Shown here piece by piece: positions 12,913-25,498 of a DNA stretch of 64,000 nt. The number at the start of each line of letters is the position of its first letter. The first letter of the stretch is position 1. Source of the DNA: Glandiceps talaboti (taxonomy: Eukaryota; Hemichordata; Enteropneusta; Spengelidae); assembly GCF_964340395.1 (NCBI RefSeq), contig NC_135554.1, positions 19,822,592-19,886,591 of the forward strand, read 5' to 3'. The notes below the pieces were generated by a model, which was not told where the DNA came from, ran no database searches, and was given only the letters and a program-made list of their open reading frames with translations. Made by a program: the position numbers and the translations under genes.

Positions 12913-13170
12913 CGAGTCGTCGGTGGCCGAGTGGCTAAACTACTTGCCTCTTACTCTTACGGTCGGGGTTCGAACCCATTCAGGGTTTGACAAAATTTAC
13001 CACAGTGTAAGTAAGAAGAGTGTAGTTCAGAACAACGCAGATTTTCCCCGAGTACTCCGGTTTCTTCCTGCATTAACAATGAGGTATGGCCCTCATTGGA
13101 CTTCTTGGGAGACAAGTGTTTATGTGCTTTAAAGAACTATCTATTAGAAATAAAGATTATTATTATTATA
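12913..13170 (+). mobile_element. tRNA-derived SINE
   Basis: The 5' part carries RNA polymerase III promoter boxes in tRNA order. An A box, TGGCCGAGTGGC, lies at about 12923. About 30 bp later comes a B box, GGTTCGAACCC, at about 12965. The segment does not fold as a complete tRNA because the acceptor ends do not pair. It continues about 170 bp into a non-tRNA body containing GAGTACTCCGGTTTCTTCC, then GAAATAAAG and a (ATT)n tail. This head-body-tail layout is that of a SINE using a tRNA-related head. The body may match a named conserved SINE domain, which a Repbase search would settle. Confidence 0.8.
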
Positions 13171-13625
13171 TGATATTATTTAATTATAACTATTATTAAC
13201 ATTACAAGTGAAGGGGCTTGATATTATATAACAATGAAAATCACACAGTTGAAAAGGGATGTTGATGTACAAAGAAATACCGTTAGGGATTTACTATATT
13301 GAGAAAAAAGTACTCATACTACATGTAGGTCTTGTGTGCACTATTTTTCTTCACCTTTTCAGTTCTTTTTAAAACGTTGGAAATGATTCAATTTAAAATT
13401 GTAGGAGTGATTGTAGGATATAGTCTGCCGTCGAGAACAGTTGCTATAGCAATAGGCATTTGAGAGAGTACGTCTTTTTTTCAGAATTAAAGAATGTACC
13501 GATTATAGCTACCGAACGTAGGTACTGAATGCATTTGCACTATTAACGCCCTAGCTTCATAGAAAAAAGTTTCAGTATGGCCGCCATTTTTGATAAGTCC
13601 ATGTACGTACGTGGGTATGTATGTA
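13171..13625. other. Gene-free stretch
   Basis: AT-rich DNA between the SINE and a microsatellite; nothing recognised. Confidence 0.5.
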
Positions 13626-13640
13626 CGCGCGCGCGCGCGC

Positions 13641-13705
<65 letters not shown>
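13626..13705. repeat. (CG)n followed by (GT)n tract
   Basis: A 15-bp alternating GC run is followed, after ACAT, by about 30 GT units. It is a long purine-pyrimidine alternation with Z-DNA-forming potential. Confidence 0.95.
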
Positions 13706-13706
<1 letters not shown>

Positions 13707-14639
13707 ATAATAGCAATTCTCGAGAGAGAGAAATTCGCTCAAAGGTGGAGCAGAATCAACTACAAAATGTTTATGGAGTGAATTCAAAATGATGGCTGCA
13801 AAATTTGTATGATCAAACGTTGTCTACGCGAAAATCGGGATAGTTTGAGAATAGATGTATGTACATCTGTACAGATGAATTATGATAGTATGTACTAACT
13901 TTTGAAACAAAATCCTTGGAATGAAGGTATGAGGCTTGTACATTTAGATTTTGGTTTACTTGTTCAGGGCTTAGATTGCATCAGTGACGTGTCTGACATC
14001 AGGACCTCGATTGCAACGGTACATCTCTGTTTTGAAATAGGCAAATATTCTGTGATAGACAGACAGCATAGCAATGAATTGCAACGTGACCACATGTACA
14101 CGTATTACACATATTTGAATTCGTCTCGCCAGCTTTCCTTGAACTGTCTAGTTATTGAATGAAGTCGCAAATGAAGAGAAATTCAGAATGTTGTTTGTTT
14201 GAAACCTGCTGTCCTGAAACAATGTACTGGCACAGGGATTCTTGTGTTTTTCAGAAAATGTAATACTTGCATTATGCTTTCAAGGAAATGGTCATGAACC
14301 AAGGTGAAGGAGCCGTCGCAGTTATTCAACACCTTTCAAATTGAACAGACTATACCACCAGTGTTTACAACTCAGTATCTCATTTTCAAGTTTATGTGCT
14401 AAGTATGAAAATTTTCTAAGAAATGCACATGCAGGAATATAATGAAATATCGTCTTCTAGTGTCGCTGTTTCATTGACAGTATGCGTATTTTTAAAAGTG
14501 CACCGAACTTTTTAGAATTTAGGAAGGTACGTGATTTTGTTACAATGGCAACTGATTTTCAGAGAATGGTAACTTTTTTGACAAATTACCGTATATTGGG
14601 TGGTCAATATGCAAATAAACCTGATTATTTCATATGTAC

Positions 14640-15235
14640 CAATGTGTACATTGATGTAGTCAAAAATAAAACCGCTATTTTCACTGCTTGCTATGCAAAT
14701 GAGGTAAATTGAGATAAAATAGATCCTAAAGAAAAACCAATTCCTGATGAAAATAAGCAAATAAATGCATTTGGTTTAATGCATATACGTGTCTTTCCTG
14801 TTGTTACACACTTTACTTTTTGAACAATTTTTTGTTGGTTCTTAAAGTATTTTACTATTTTTCTTGACCATCGCAAGTTCGGAGGTATCAAATAAGTATG
14901 CAAATTAGTCGCTTACCTATCTATCGCTATAAAATAAACCGTATCACTCGTGAAATAACTTCTGTATGCGTCCTACCATCCATTGCGAGGCCATGGGGTT
15001 CTGTCATATTATTAAATATGTACCACTGTATATGTCGATGTACAATCAGAAATAAAACTGGTATTTTCACTGCTGGCTATCCAAATGAGATAAACTGAGA
15101 AAAAAAAGATACGGCTGTCACTATTGCTCGTGAAAATACGGCGGCAGAATAAACCAAATCACTAATGAAAATAACTTCCGTATTAAGACTGACCATCCAT
15201 TGCGAGGCCACGGGGTTGTCATATTATTATTAACT
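14640..15235. repeat. Degenerate local tandem duplication
   Basis: Two pairs of related blocks. AATAAAACCGCTATTTTCAC (about 14666) matches AATAAAACTGGTATTTTCAC (about 15051). CCATCCATTGCGAGGCCA recurs at about 14979 and 15193. The spacing shows nested duplications of about 220 and 385 bp. Non-coding. Confidence 0.7.
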
Positions 15236-15594
15236 TCACAACAGTATTTTGTCAGCAGAAAAGATTTCACCTAAACAACACGTTTAAGCCTTATGTATGT
15301 TTCCATGGCAACAGCTATCCTATTTTAAACAATTTGTGTTATATTGAATAGCACCGACTCATACATGCTAAAATCAAGGAAAAATAATTACTAAATTTGA
15401 TATTTTTCCATCTAAATGTGGAAAAATAATCCACATATTATGGTGATTTGGTTACCATGGCTGTGTCCACAAATGACCCCTTATTGAACTCGGCATTACA
15501 AACTACCCCACTAAGGGGAAAATGTATTATCATATAATATTATTTAATTAACAAAAGCCTTCATACCAAATCGTTGCCATATTTATCAATAAAT

Positions 15595-15885
15595 ACCTAT
15601 CACAATCTCTAAGACCCATGGTCGTGCTGCCTGTACATTGAATCTACAGAACTGCCGTTTCATTTTACATTGTGTACATGTGTCACTCATTTGTCCATTC
15701 TAATATAATATAGCTTCGGATCAGGAGTCTGCACTAAATGGTTTTGCTATTTTTGGCGAAAAGAAGTGTTGAGACTAAAATATAACTGCTCAGTTGATAT
15801 ATGATGCGATGCGTAAATACCCATGACCTATACCTCAGGTAGAAACATATACTTTTGTAATTTGTTTTAAAACATTGATTTAGTT
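15595..15885. repeat. Local repeat family A, copy 2
   Basis: Shares the ordered blocks GTGTACATGTGTCACTCATTTG, GGCGAAAAGAAG, GTAAATACCCATGACC and ACTTTTGTAATTTGTT with the copy at 12440-12785. It is internally diverged. Confidence 0.65.
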
Positions 15886-16009
15886 TTTGAATTTATTAAA
15901 ACTAGAAGGGCTTTTCTCCTATTGCTTTGTCGACAAGTTGTTAAAGTCTTACTGTGGTATTTTTTCATGCACCCAAAAATACTTCAAATCATTACCATTC
16001 TTATCTATT

Positions 16010-16360
16010 AAAGGGTGGTCCCTATTACCATTTCCAAGTCACAGAGGCTGTGCACTCAATCATTTGGTTCGGAGAACCAACCCTTCATTTACATTACATG
16101 TGTCACTCATTCGTCCATTTGCAATTTGGAACATCACTCCAGGGATCTTTTGCTGTTTCTCAGTTAGTAGGATTGATATTTTGGGCGAAAAGAAGACATA
16201 TAGAATTTAAAAGTAAACTGATGAGGCAGATTGAGACAAAAATACATCCACATCTGCTCATTTGATATATAATGCTCAATGTAAATACCCAAGGCCTAGG
16301 TAGAATCGAAACTTTTACTTTAAGTAATTTGTTAAATCATTGATCGTTTAGAAAGCATCT
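16010..16360. repeat. Local repeat family A, copy 3
   Basis: Same block order as copies 1 and 2 (TGTGTCACTCATTCGTCC, GGGCGAAAAGAAGACATA, GTAAATACCCAAGGCC). An open frame across it is not conserved between copies. Confidence 0.65.
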
Positions 16361-16564
16361 GATAACAATGGACTTGCAATGATAATAAATTTGTGTTCCA
16401 GTTGTCACGATCACACACATGTTTAAGAACTGATTAAAATTGAACAGGTTTTCATTGCAATTCCTATATGTCTACAAGTTGCAAAAAAGTGTTATATATC
16501 TAGTCTCGCTGTAGACTTCATTAAACATTGAAAACTGAAATGGCTTCAAACTAAAGCATTACCA

Positions 16565-16760
16565 TACACATTTCAAACTCGCCATTACCATTTCTGAGAC
16601 CTAGAGGCCGCGCAGCCTGTACGCTGATTAATCGTTTTCTCCTCAAATATTACGGTTTCCTTTTATACTGTGTGCATGTCTCAGTCAGTTGTGCATTTTA
16701 GAGTCACTCCGTTAACAGAGTTGATCTTTGACTCGAAATATTTTTGTACTGACAGCAAAT
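16565..16760. repeat. Local repeat family A, copy 4 (partial)
   Basis: Retains only the first half: the GCCTGTACGCTGATTAATCG and CTGTGTGCATGTCTCAGTC blocks, ending near GACTCGAAATATTTTTG. Confidence 0.5.
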
Positions 16761-17851
16761 GATGTCAACTTTAAACATTAATACAATAAAATGGCACATT
16801 TCAAAAAGAAGCTTTAGAAGTGGCTTTGTATTTAGTCACTAGTATGTGTTACAAAACATTGATAACAGAAACTGATTGCATCACACCAGTGGGAATGTGA
16901 ATTTGATGATAGAAAATCATTTGTACGGCTTGGATTCACTATAGCTGAGTGTATTGATTTTGAAGGCATTCTGTAGATGGTTTAGAATTCATTACAATAT
17001 TTTTCGCAAGCGGACTTGGAGTTTTGGATTAAATATGATCACTTTTTGTACTGGACAGGACAAAGTCTTACGTCTGTAAAACATATCAAGGGAATAAAAA
17101 AGAGTAATGGCAACATAGACATGAAAGTGTAATAACTACACCATATACTTTGTGTATGTGCGGGGGTGGGTGGGTTGGTTAGGGATATTTGTCAGGAACA
17201 GTCTAGTCGATCGGGTTGCATACATAGAAGTGATCAAAGCAAACAGAGGGAAGACCAACGGTAGTAAGTTTTATAAAATGATGTCAATTCTGAAGGATAA
17301 ATATTTTGCCTGGGAAACTTGGTACTTTACGGTTAAAAATCGTTGTAAAGTCGACACATCACATCTTCCATACGGTAACCCCCACCCCTATGCTGAAGTA
17401 GAGTGTACGTTTTCAAAAACAAGGTTCTGACCTGTTGTGTGTGATCTTTATCATATCAACGACTGGCCTGAAAGCCGTACTGGTGGAGGAGCTGGAGAAA
17501 AATGATCACTCCTTTGTCCATATATCAAAGGCGCAAATTCATATTTTCAGACAGTAACATAAGTGTATTTAATTGGCATTGCAGATAAGAATGACCAGAT
17601 GTAAACCGAATGCCTTGAAGAGGACAAAAAGTAGACCTTAGTTCCTACATGCAATGTTGGAATGCAAACTACTGTGCTACCAGCTACAATGTATCCCTTA
17701 ATTGGTAAATTTCATTGTATTATGCAGATGATTCATTGAAATAACAAGCTACATAAACACAACAGTTCAGACATTTGAGCTTTGTTATCATCAATACATG
17801 TTGCACATTATAAGAACTTTGAATTCTTAACATATTGCCTGATTAGCGAAA
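16761..17851. other. Gene-free stretch
   Basis: No supported gene. A 92-codon open frame near 17152-17430 has no recognisable motif or splice context. Confidence 0.5.
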
Positions 17852-17915
17852 ATGTATGTATGTATGTATGTATGTATGTATGTATGTATGTATGTATGTA
17901 TGTATGTATGTATGT
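17852..17915. repeat. (ATGT)n microsatellite
   Basis: About fifteen tetranucleotide units. Confidence 0.97.
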
Positions 17916-18059
17916 GTGATATAATATCTTAATAATGCAAGCTTCAAATCACCATAATTCAAGTTATAATGTAATTGAAGCTTACATTCTCAGTATTGCT
18001 TGATCACATAAATGATTAATTATGTAAATGTCTCATAACAATTAAAAGATGAATCAACC

Positions 18060-18420
18060 AGCTTTATCGGGCACATGCTTTGTATTACAATCCTTGTCTG
18101 TACCAAGTTATATGACATTTGAATATTACGTTCTTAAGAAAGTGCCTATACCAAAAATCAATAAAGATGCAAGTGACTCTCATGGAAATTAAAAGAAAAT
18201 TGTTAGGTTTTATAGGGCACATGTGCTTCTATAATCCTGGTCTGTACCAAGTTATGCTACATCTGAAGTTTATATTCTTGAGAAGTGTTGAGTTACTTAA
18301 AAAATTAAGTATGCAAGTGATTCATTAGTTAAAAGCTTCAACAAGTCTTGGTGGGCATATGCGATTTACCATAATCAATGTATGCTACATAAACAATCTT
18401 TATACGTGTGATTTGCTACG
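18060..18420. repeat. Degenerate tandem repeat, ~145-bp period
   Basis: The block GGGCACATG...CTGTACCAAGTTAT occurs near 18069 and 18215, with a third weaker unit near 18353. An open frame over the region is not supported as a gene. Confidence 0.65.
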
Positions 18421-18566
18421 AGCAACATTCGACCAAATCGTATGACAGCTGAAGCTTGCTTTCTGATATTGGTTAACGCATTGAAATTTATGAAGAAGTA
18501 TGTGTATCAAGTTGCACAAGAACTGTCTGAGATACCGTTATACCAACCTACCTACCTAACTAGGTG

Positions 18567-18567
<1 letters not shown>

Positions 18568-18598
<31 letters not shown>

Positions 18599-18769
18599 AA
18601 CAAACAAACAAAACAGAACACACAAACAGACAGACAGACAGACATACATACATACATACATACATACATACATACATACATACATACATACATACATGTA
18701 CATACATACATACATACATACATACATACATACATACATACATACATACATACATACATACATACATAC

Positions 18770-18818
<49 letters not shown>

Positions 18819-18846
18819 TAGGCAGGCAGGCAGACAGACAGAGGTA
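18568..18846. repeat. Compound (GACA)n/(CATA)n microsatellite
   Basis: Blocks of GACA, CAAA, CATA and GACA/GGCA units total about 280 bp. Tetranucleotide periodicity leaves most frames open on both strands, giving spurious YIHT and MYVC repeat ORFs. Confidence 0.97.
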
Positions 18847-19019
18847 TAAAATCCTTTCCCCTAAAATTTAACTTCTCTGTGGAAGGGAAAACAGTGGTAT
18901 ATATGATATCTGTATGACAACCACTGTTCTCCCAATCCTGAGCCTCGGGCAATACCACAGTCTTCTTTTTTTTCTTTTCTTTTTTAATTTCTCAAATTTC
19001 TCTCGTCAAACGTGCTAAA

Positions 19020-19620
19020 TAAGTCTGCCAAATTCTTCTATGGGTACGCCGCAATATAGTTTGCATTTGACTGGAGTATTACCAGTGTGAATATATGATA
19101 TGCAGGTCTCAACACTAAAAGAGACAAATTTGAAGGAAAAGACATTCAACACATACCTAATTCGAATTGAGGTGATAGAATCTCTTCAGTATTGGCTTCA
19201 GATATATGATGCTCCGCACTTTGTATATCACATAATGAAGTCTTTGTAAATGCTTAGAATTAAAGAAGAAAGAAAGTTAGTAGTAATATACTTGTCTATC
19301 AATATCATGATGACAGCCCCTCCATTTCCAATCTTTCGCCTCCGGGTGACAAATAAAAAATTCTCATGAACAAAGTGTCAGTCAAAATGTTTCAATGGGT
19401 ATACTGCAAGCCGGAAAAAATTATATGTGTCTTAAGTAGTTCTTCCTTGAATAAATAATAAGTATGATTTGCACAAATACACAATTCAAATGATTTTATC
19501 TGATATAAGTATCTCCTATTGTCATGATGCTCAGCCTTTAAGTTTGTATAGCACATCGTCCAAGTTCTTACAAATGCATAGAATTACAAGAAAAATAACT
19601 AAGGATTTCACCAAACGAAA
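19020..19620. repeat. Old local duplication, ~320-bp period
   Basis: Blocks around 19040 (CTATGGGTACGCCGCAA) and 19208 (GATGCTCCGCACTTTGTAT) are echoed in order near 19396 (CAATGGGTATACTGCAA) and 19526 (GATGCTCAGCCTTTAAGT). Strongly diverged. Confidence 0.5.
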
Positions 19621-20104
19621 TAACGATAAAAAACCTATAAATATGATTCTTTAGGTTTTTTCAATGGCAATAAATCTAGAATTACTCGATATTAGTTGGG
19701 AGTATGCATGATTTCTTAAGATGGTAAGAATTCGACAGAAAGCATTTCAATTTTGTTTTGGATTCTCTAAAAAAAATTGTTTGGCTGAAACATAAAGCTC
19801 AAAAACATTTTGGAATTGGTAATTTAGATTTTTTCGTACTGAGATATGTTAACATGAAATGCAACTTGAGAATAAACTTTTTAAACATTAATAACCCTGA
19901 ATATTGTCAGGTTTAATTTTCTTTTTGGCTTTTTTCTGGCTCTTTAGGTACAATTATCGAAATTCAGCAATTTCTTGCATTATCACAAACACTTTGTCGC
20001 ATTTATCTGTGACCACAAATTGTTTTCAATCACGTCTCTATTTAATCACAAATTATAGAAGTAATGTATTTTTCTACGAAGACTTGGTCCCTAATATTGT
20101 TTTC

Positions 20105-20395
20105 ATGCAGTCATGGAAATACTCATAACCTAGGAGGCCTTGTCACTTCTCGTCGTCGACTGGAAGTGAAAACCCCTTAGGTCACGAGTATTTTCCGGCT
20201 GAAATGTCGACAAATAATAATGATTATAGTTGCGCAAGCGGAAGAGTAATAGTGACTTGTAATGTGTTGACTCATATTTCGATTATTGCAGAATGAATGG
20301 AGTAGATGGGCGTTGTTGTGACGCTTAACGATCAGGGTATATATCCCACATTTTTGTTCACATGCGTTCAACTTGGCTATAGTGTGATATCAGCA
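20105..20395. repeat. Interspersed repeat family B, copy 1
   Basis: A diverged relative of the copies at 39571-39940 and 55130-55502. It keeps CCTTAGGTCACGAGTATTTTC, then TTGACTCATATTTCGA, then TTGTTGTGAC near the 3' side. The 5' half of the inverted repeat is eroded. Confidence 0.6.
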
Positions 20396-20416
20396 TTAAT
20401 CGTCTATTGACGATTT

Positions 20417-20419
<3 letters not shown>

Positions 20420-20471
<52 letters not shown>

Positions 20472-20490
20472 ATATATATATATATATATA
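20420..20490. repeat. (CA)n then (TA)n microsatellite
   Basis: About 24 CA units joined to ten TA units. Confidence 0.97.
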
Positions 20491-21364
20491 ATTCAGCTGC
20501 CTTAATGATCAAAAAATTGATTCTGTTTTTGTTAAAAGAGTCATACGAGACGATAAAGATTTCAGTAGCAGAGTAATGAAGGAATGGAAATTTAAAGGTC
20601 GTATGTTTAATGCATGAAAGTCAAACCACAGTATACTAATTGCCGATTAGAATGACTGCTCTGTACACAAAGTTGATACCGACCGATCAAAAGCTTCTAT
20701 TAGGGTTAGAAATCAAGACTGACATGATTGTTTACTTTATTTAAGACCTATGCACCACATTGTTTGAATGATAGCGAACGGTTTTTTATAGCAAATTGAA
20801 ACATTAGATACATAGACATAGAGACAGTAATGTAAATTTAATTATTGGCGGAGGTATTTAACTGCTTTTTGAATCTATAATTGGATTGGTTTGGAAATAA
20901 ATGTCATTAGAACTAGTCAAAGAAAGCATCCAACTTTATTAATAAATTGAAAAAGTATGACATTTGAAGGAACCCGATCAGGAGACAACATTTGCTAGGC
21001 ATTGCAAACAGGTTAAATGTATAGTCAGTGTCATCAAATCTCCTAACTTGCGTCAAATCTATTGACATGCGTTAAAGGGTAGATCACAAAAAAACAATTA
21101 CAAATCGACATTCCTAGTAGAGTTTGTAGACGTAAGGACACTGGAGACAGTACATTTGAATTGGAACCAAAGAACGAAACAGTCGAGAATACGTATGTTG
21201 CAGCGGGAAAAATATCAGATATCATTGCGTTGTCGGCAGAATTATGCAGTCAGCCTAGGGATATGGCTAAACTACTACACTGTTTGTTATGAATGTTTAG
21301 CATTCGGGTGTTTCAGACACATACAGTTCTTGTCATAAATGCTTAGCATTTGAGTTTTTTTTAA
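20491..21364. other. Gene-free stretch
   Basis: Nothing recognised. Confidence 0.5.
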
Positions 21365-21405
21365 TAATCCGTGACAAATTGCGTCCACCTCTTCTCAAAC
21401 CCTGA
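21365..21405. mobile_element. Solo arm of the foldback element seen at 3396-3490
   Basis: TAATCCGTGACAAATTGCGT and the following CCACCTCTTCTCAAACCCTG match the left arm at 3396-3437 with a few substitutions. No inverted partner follows. Confidence 0.75.
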
Positions 21406-22089
21406 ACACTGCATGAATCATAAGCGGTAACACCCTTTTTGCTTTTTCCTTTGTTGCTTTTCAACATTCAATATGAAATAAGAGAGTATTTGGGAAATAT
21501 CCCTTTCGCTGATGTTGCATTTGTTTGTTTGTGTTCTGTAAAGCCTTATGGTACATAACTTTTATAAGTTATGATGAGTAATTTACATAATAATTTTCAG
21601 TAATTAGGCAATATCATAAAAATGCAAGCTTCAAATTACATATGATTTGACGCATACAATAACAATAACAAAGTGCACGTGCATTATAAAGCGTATTGTT
21701 TTAAGTTTTAATTAGTCATTTGCATTATTAATGATTTTTAGTAATTGGACAATATCGATATCTCCTATGAATAAAAGATTCAAATTTCAAATAATCGGAT
21801 GAGAACAAAAGTCCTGGGTGTGATATCGCTTGATGATGTATATGTCGTTTTTTCTTTCTTTGAGTTATTTGCATAATGGTAATTTGGTGGTCTCTTAAAG
21901 CATGCTACAAATTTTACATTACTTTGTATATATGTTGATGACAGCAATGGATATATTGGAAAAACATTCCTAATGGAAGGCATGCCATTCCATTATGTTA
22001 GGTTAGACTTCATATGAATAGAAAGCCCCACAGAAACAGTCATTTTTTGGGAATGACCCTAGCGTTTTAAATACCACAACGTTTAGAAA

Positions 22090-22600
22090 CTTGAATGGAG
22101 TTTCTGTGTATTACGACCTTGAGTTAGGCAGTAAATCGTGATTTGTGTACTACAAAGTAACAGCGTTAACAGTAATACAAGAGTTTATTTTGTTTGCTCT
22201 GTATTACCTAAAAACAAAATCTATAAGATATTAACATTTACTTAAAAACCCCAAAGTGTCTGCAATATGTCGGTTTTGGCATTTGACCCTAGTGGTCAAT
22301 GTCAAGTTCAAATGTCAAAGTCTTCAAAGAAAGCTTGCTCTTGATAATATGGGGGTAGACACTTGAATGGAACCTATATGTATTACAGTGTTTCAGATGT
22401 GCAGTAATTGTGATTGTTAACTACAAAATTTAATATTACCTTTGTTGTTCACATCAAATTTGATTGAATGGTGGTCATAATATGACCACCATCCAATCAA
22501 ATTTGATGACCACCATTCGATCAAATTTCATGTGAACAACAAAGGTAATACATGTGTTTATTTCCTTTGTTCTGTATTACTCGTCTAAAAATCTTTGATC
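22090..22600. repeat. 272-bp-period duplication containing a long palindrome
   Basis: CTTGAATGGA at 22090 and 22362 begin two related units, which share CAGTAA-TGTGATT, CTACAAA and a closing GTTTATTT-CTGTATTAC block. Inside unit 2, 22434-22478 (starting TATTACCTTTGTTGTTCACA) is inverted at 22506-22551 (ending GTGAACAACAAAGGTAATA), with a third short inverted block at 22482-22505 carrying GACCACCAT. The hairpin looks like a small insertion or inverted duplication within the second unit. Confidence 0.7.
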
Positions 22601-25461
22601 ATACCAAAATACCTCAAGATATGATAGTAAATTATAGTTTATTTTAATATTTAAACTTTGTTTTGATATTTTAAAACGATGGAAAGCTGTGTATATGTCT
22701 TGCTAATGTATTACCAGGTTAAAAACTATCATGGCCATCAAATACATCTCCCACAGATGTATGTATATGTAACATGTGATTCTTTTCATGCATGTAGCCC
22801 ATGTCGTCTCGTCTCACCAGTGTCACGCCTGCTCTTGTGTCTAGTAAAAAGTGAAGTCAGAACTACCCGTGATTATAATGGCTTTGTAATTTAGTTTGTC
22901 AGTCAATGTGTGTATGTCAATATTACCATCTATTTCCACTGTACTCCAAAAACAACTATTTCACATCTTGTTTACAGTCGCAACACATTGACTGTCTATC
23001 GACCAATTCCCTCAGCAATTATTTCAAGTGTACATATCTGGTGTACGTTATATACTGTTATTAAACTGAAGAAATAAATCAACAGCTAATGCTTCCCAAG
23101 TGTAAATTGTACTTTGAATGATATCCCAAGAGTTGGAACATACAAAGGGTCCGTATCATATGATAACTGGTCCCAGGAGAATGTCGAAACTTACTTAGAT
23201 ATTCCTGTCGTTTCAGATCGTTCATGCATGAATGGTATCGTTTCTATCGTGACTACCGTAATATTTGTCTCTTATTACGTATGACATTTTACTGCTTAGA
23301 TGTAACGTTTTTGTTATTTTGACAGATTCACAGCATCCTGTGTGTTAAATCATTCACTAAAAACGTGCCAAGTCTGAATAGAAATAGATAAAGCAGTTTA
23401 TGTCGACGCGTGAAAGTCTCTAAACCTCATCAATTTTTAGTGTGAAGGACTTCAGTTGTTTCCATTTCAATTACAAGAGTAGTGAAGTTACTTGAGGGAA
23501 CGAGTATAATTTATGGCAGGCTGGGGGCCTGAGGAGAACATGGGGGAAGGGCAAGAAAACAATTGGGGTGGGGGTGGGGTAATAATATTTATTTGTCTGA
23601 AAGGTGGACTATGAAATTTTTGCTAGCAAGGGCAGTCGTCGTTTATCGTGTATATTTACAGGATTTCGTGCGGCTTCACTCCTCACTTACCTAGATTTTC
23701 ACATGCGAGACACCATGGGTAATTTACTACATTGTATTCGGAGATGAAAACAAATGTATATCTCTGTCCAACGTCTACAGTCAAACTAAGAACGTGGTGA
23801 TTATGAAACAGCGTTTGACAGGGCATCATAGCAGCATCAAACAGAAGGGGTACACTAACAGTCCATTTGTAACATCATATTACAACAGCGTGGGCTTTCA
23901 GAGAAGGACCTATCTGTTATTGTCATCGAAAGAGTTTACAACAATAACAGTGTAAATTTAGATGCCAGAGAGACTTTTTGGATCAACAGACATCGAACTT
24001 CATGTTTTGTGCTCGTATTAGATTTTATCTCAAAAATCAATTATTTATTCCACAATTTTTGCTGTGTCATTTAAAACACCGTGGGCTGTCTGACATTACC
24101 CTTACTCTTCATTTCCCTTTTCACACTTCCATCGCTTTCCACACCTTTCCAACGTCCTGAGCTTTTTACACCTTAGCTTTCCTTTGCGTTTATTACTGTT
24201 TATCTCACATTCTATGCATTTACTCACAGACAAGGAAGTGTCTGTGATTTATTCACCCTCAGACCATTAAAAAGTTTTATTTTAATTTATAAAAAGACCC
24301 CAGTACAGCACGGAGCTATCCAAACTACGTATATACCACATTCACTTGTGGGCTAATGCTTCATACAAGAAGCTAATACTCTATTCAATGATGGTCACAA
24401 TACAAACTAATGGCGTTATTATGTATCTACGAAAATTGAAAAAAGATACCGCACCTGGGTCTGCATTGAAGATATCCAAGAAAAGTGCTCAATCCGAGAT
24501 TTTTCCATGCCACGCGGTACCGATGTATCTTAAATTGATCATCAGTGTAAATGTGTGTGTGTGTGTGGGGGGGGGGGGGTACTCCCATATAAAGATGTAC
24601 GAGTATATGTGCCGCCCAAAAGGGTAGTTTGTTCACTAACACACTGACTGACTAAAATATTTTCTCAGGCTCCTCAGCCCCCCTTCCCCATAAATTCTAC
24701 TCGTTCCCTAGAAATCACGTGTAATTTTTCAATCTAGTCTGAAGAGATTAAAAACGTGATCAATATAAAATGAATTCATGATATTGGCGCCAATAAATTT
24801 TAACAATTAATGATCTTCCTCATTACTATCAGTTTATTTCCTGAAATTGAGAAGGAGAGTGCATCTGTGCGATTGGCGAAAAAACACGTAATGCAATTTT
24901 TCTCCGAAGGCACGAAATTTGATACTAAGATTAACAAAACAGGTGCAATAGGAAAACATAAAACAGAAGCAGAAGTCACACATCTCCGTTGGATTTTAGT
25001 ATGATGTAAGACACAAGATGTAAGTAGCATAAACTATGCATGTGTATTATATGCAATCTAGTATTTCTAATACGGGGATTTCTAGGCTCATCAGCTCAAC
25101 CCCCTTGTCGTTGGTATCATGTATCGGGCGGAGTCGGAATCAAAAGGGTATACCTTGCAATGTAAGGGGCCGGTCGGTTTCTTTGGCCTGGGGGGGGGGG
25201 GGCGATGGAAAAGGGGGTCACCCTGTTTTTTGAAATAGGCAGTAAGGGGGTTTCATCCTGTTTTTAAGATTTTAGATAGGGGTCATTGTGTTTTGGATTT
25301 TGATGGAAGAAAGAAGTCATTTCTACAATGGCATGACATTGTCTGAACTATCACAGTGGTATTTGTTATTGTCCTCGTTTCTTACCTATATACTCTCTAA
25401 TAGTACTTCACCTAGACTAAGAGAGATGTTGAAAATTAACTATACAGAAACAGTCACATAT
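22601..25461. other. Gene-free stretch with diverged repeat blocks
   Basis: No exon recognised. Blocks at about 23430-23515 and 24660-24960 recur in order at 26965-27060 and 27060-27360, including TAGTGAAGTTACT and GGCACGAAATTT. This indicates an ancient segmental duplication or dispersed repeat family. Confidence 0.5.
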
Positions 25462-25498
25462 TACCTCAGGCCACTATTCTGTATCGTGGTCTGAGGTA
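25462..25498. repeat. CTCAG(A/G)CCAC hairpin, copy 1
   Basis: A 13-bp stem (left TACCTCAGGCCAC, right GTGGTCTGAGGTA, one mismatch) encloses an 11-bp loop. The same hairpin, perfectly paired, occurs at 35896-35933. Confidence 0.7.

Noticed and set aside
12921-12990. Possible functional tRNA gene
   Set aside because: A and B boxes are present but the acceptor stem does not pair and the segment continues into a SINE body and ATT tail.
15887-16265. Two overlapping ~105-codon frames
   Set aside because: They cover a copy of local repeat family A, and the frame is not preserved in the other copies.
18442-18958. Long repeat-encoded frames on both strands (YIHT, MYVC, QTDR units)
   Set aside because: Tetranucleotide microsatellite read in different frames; not protein-coding.
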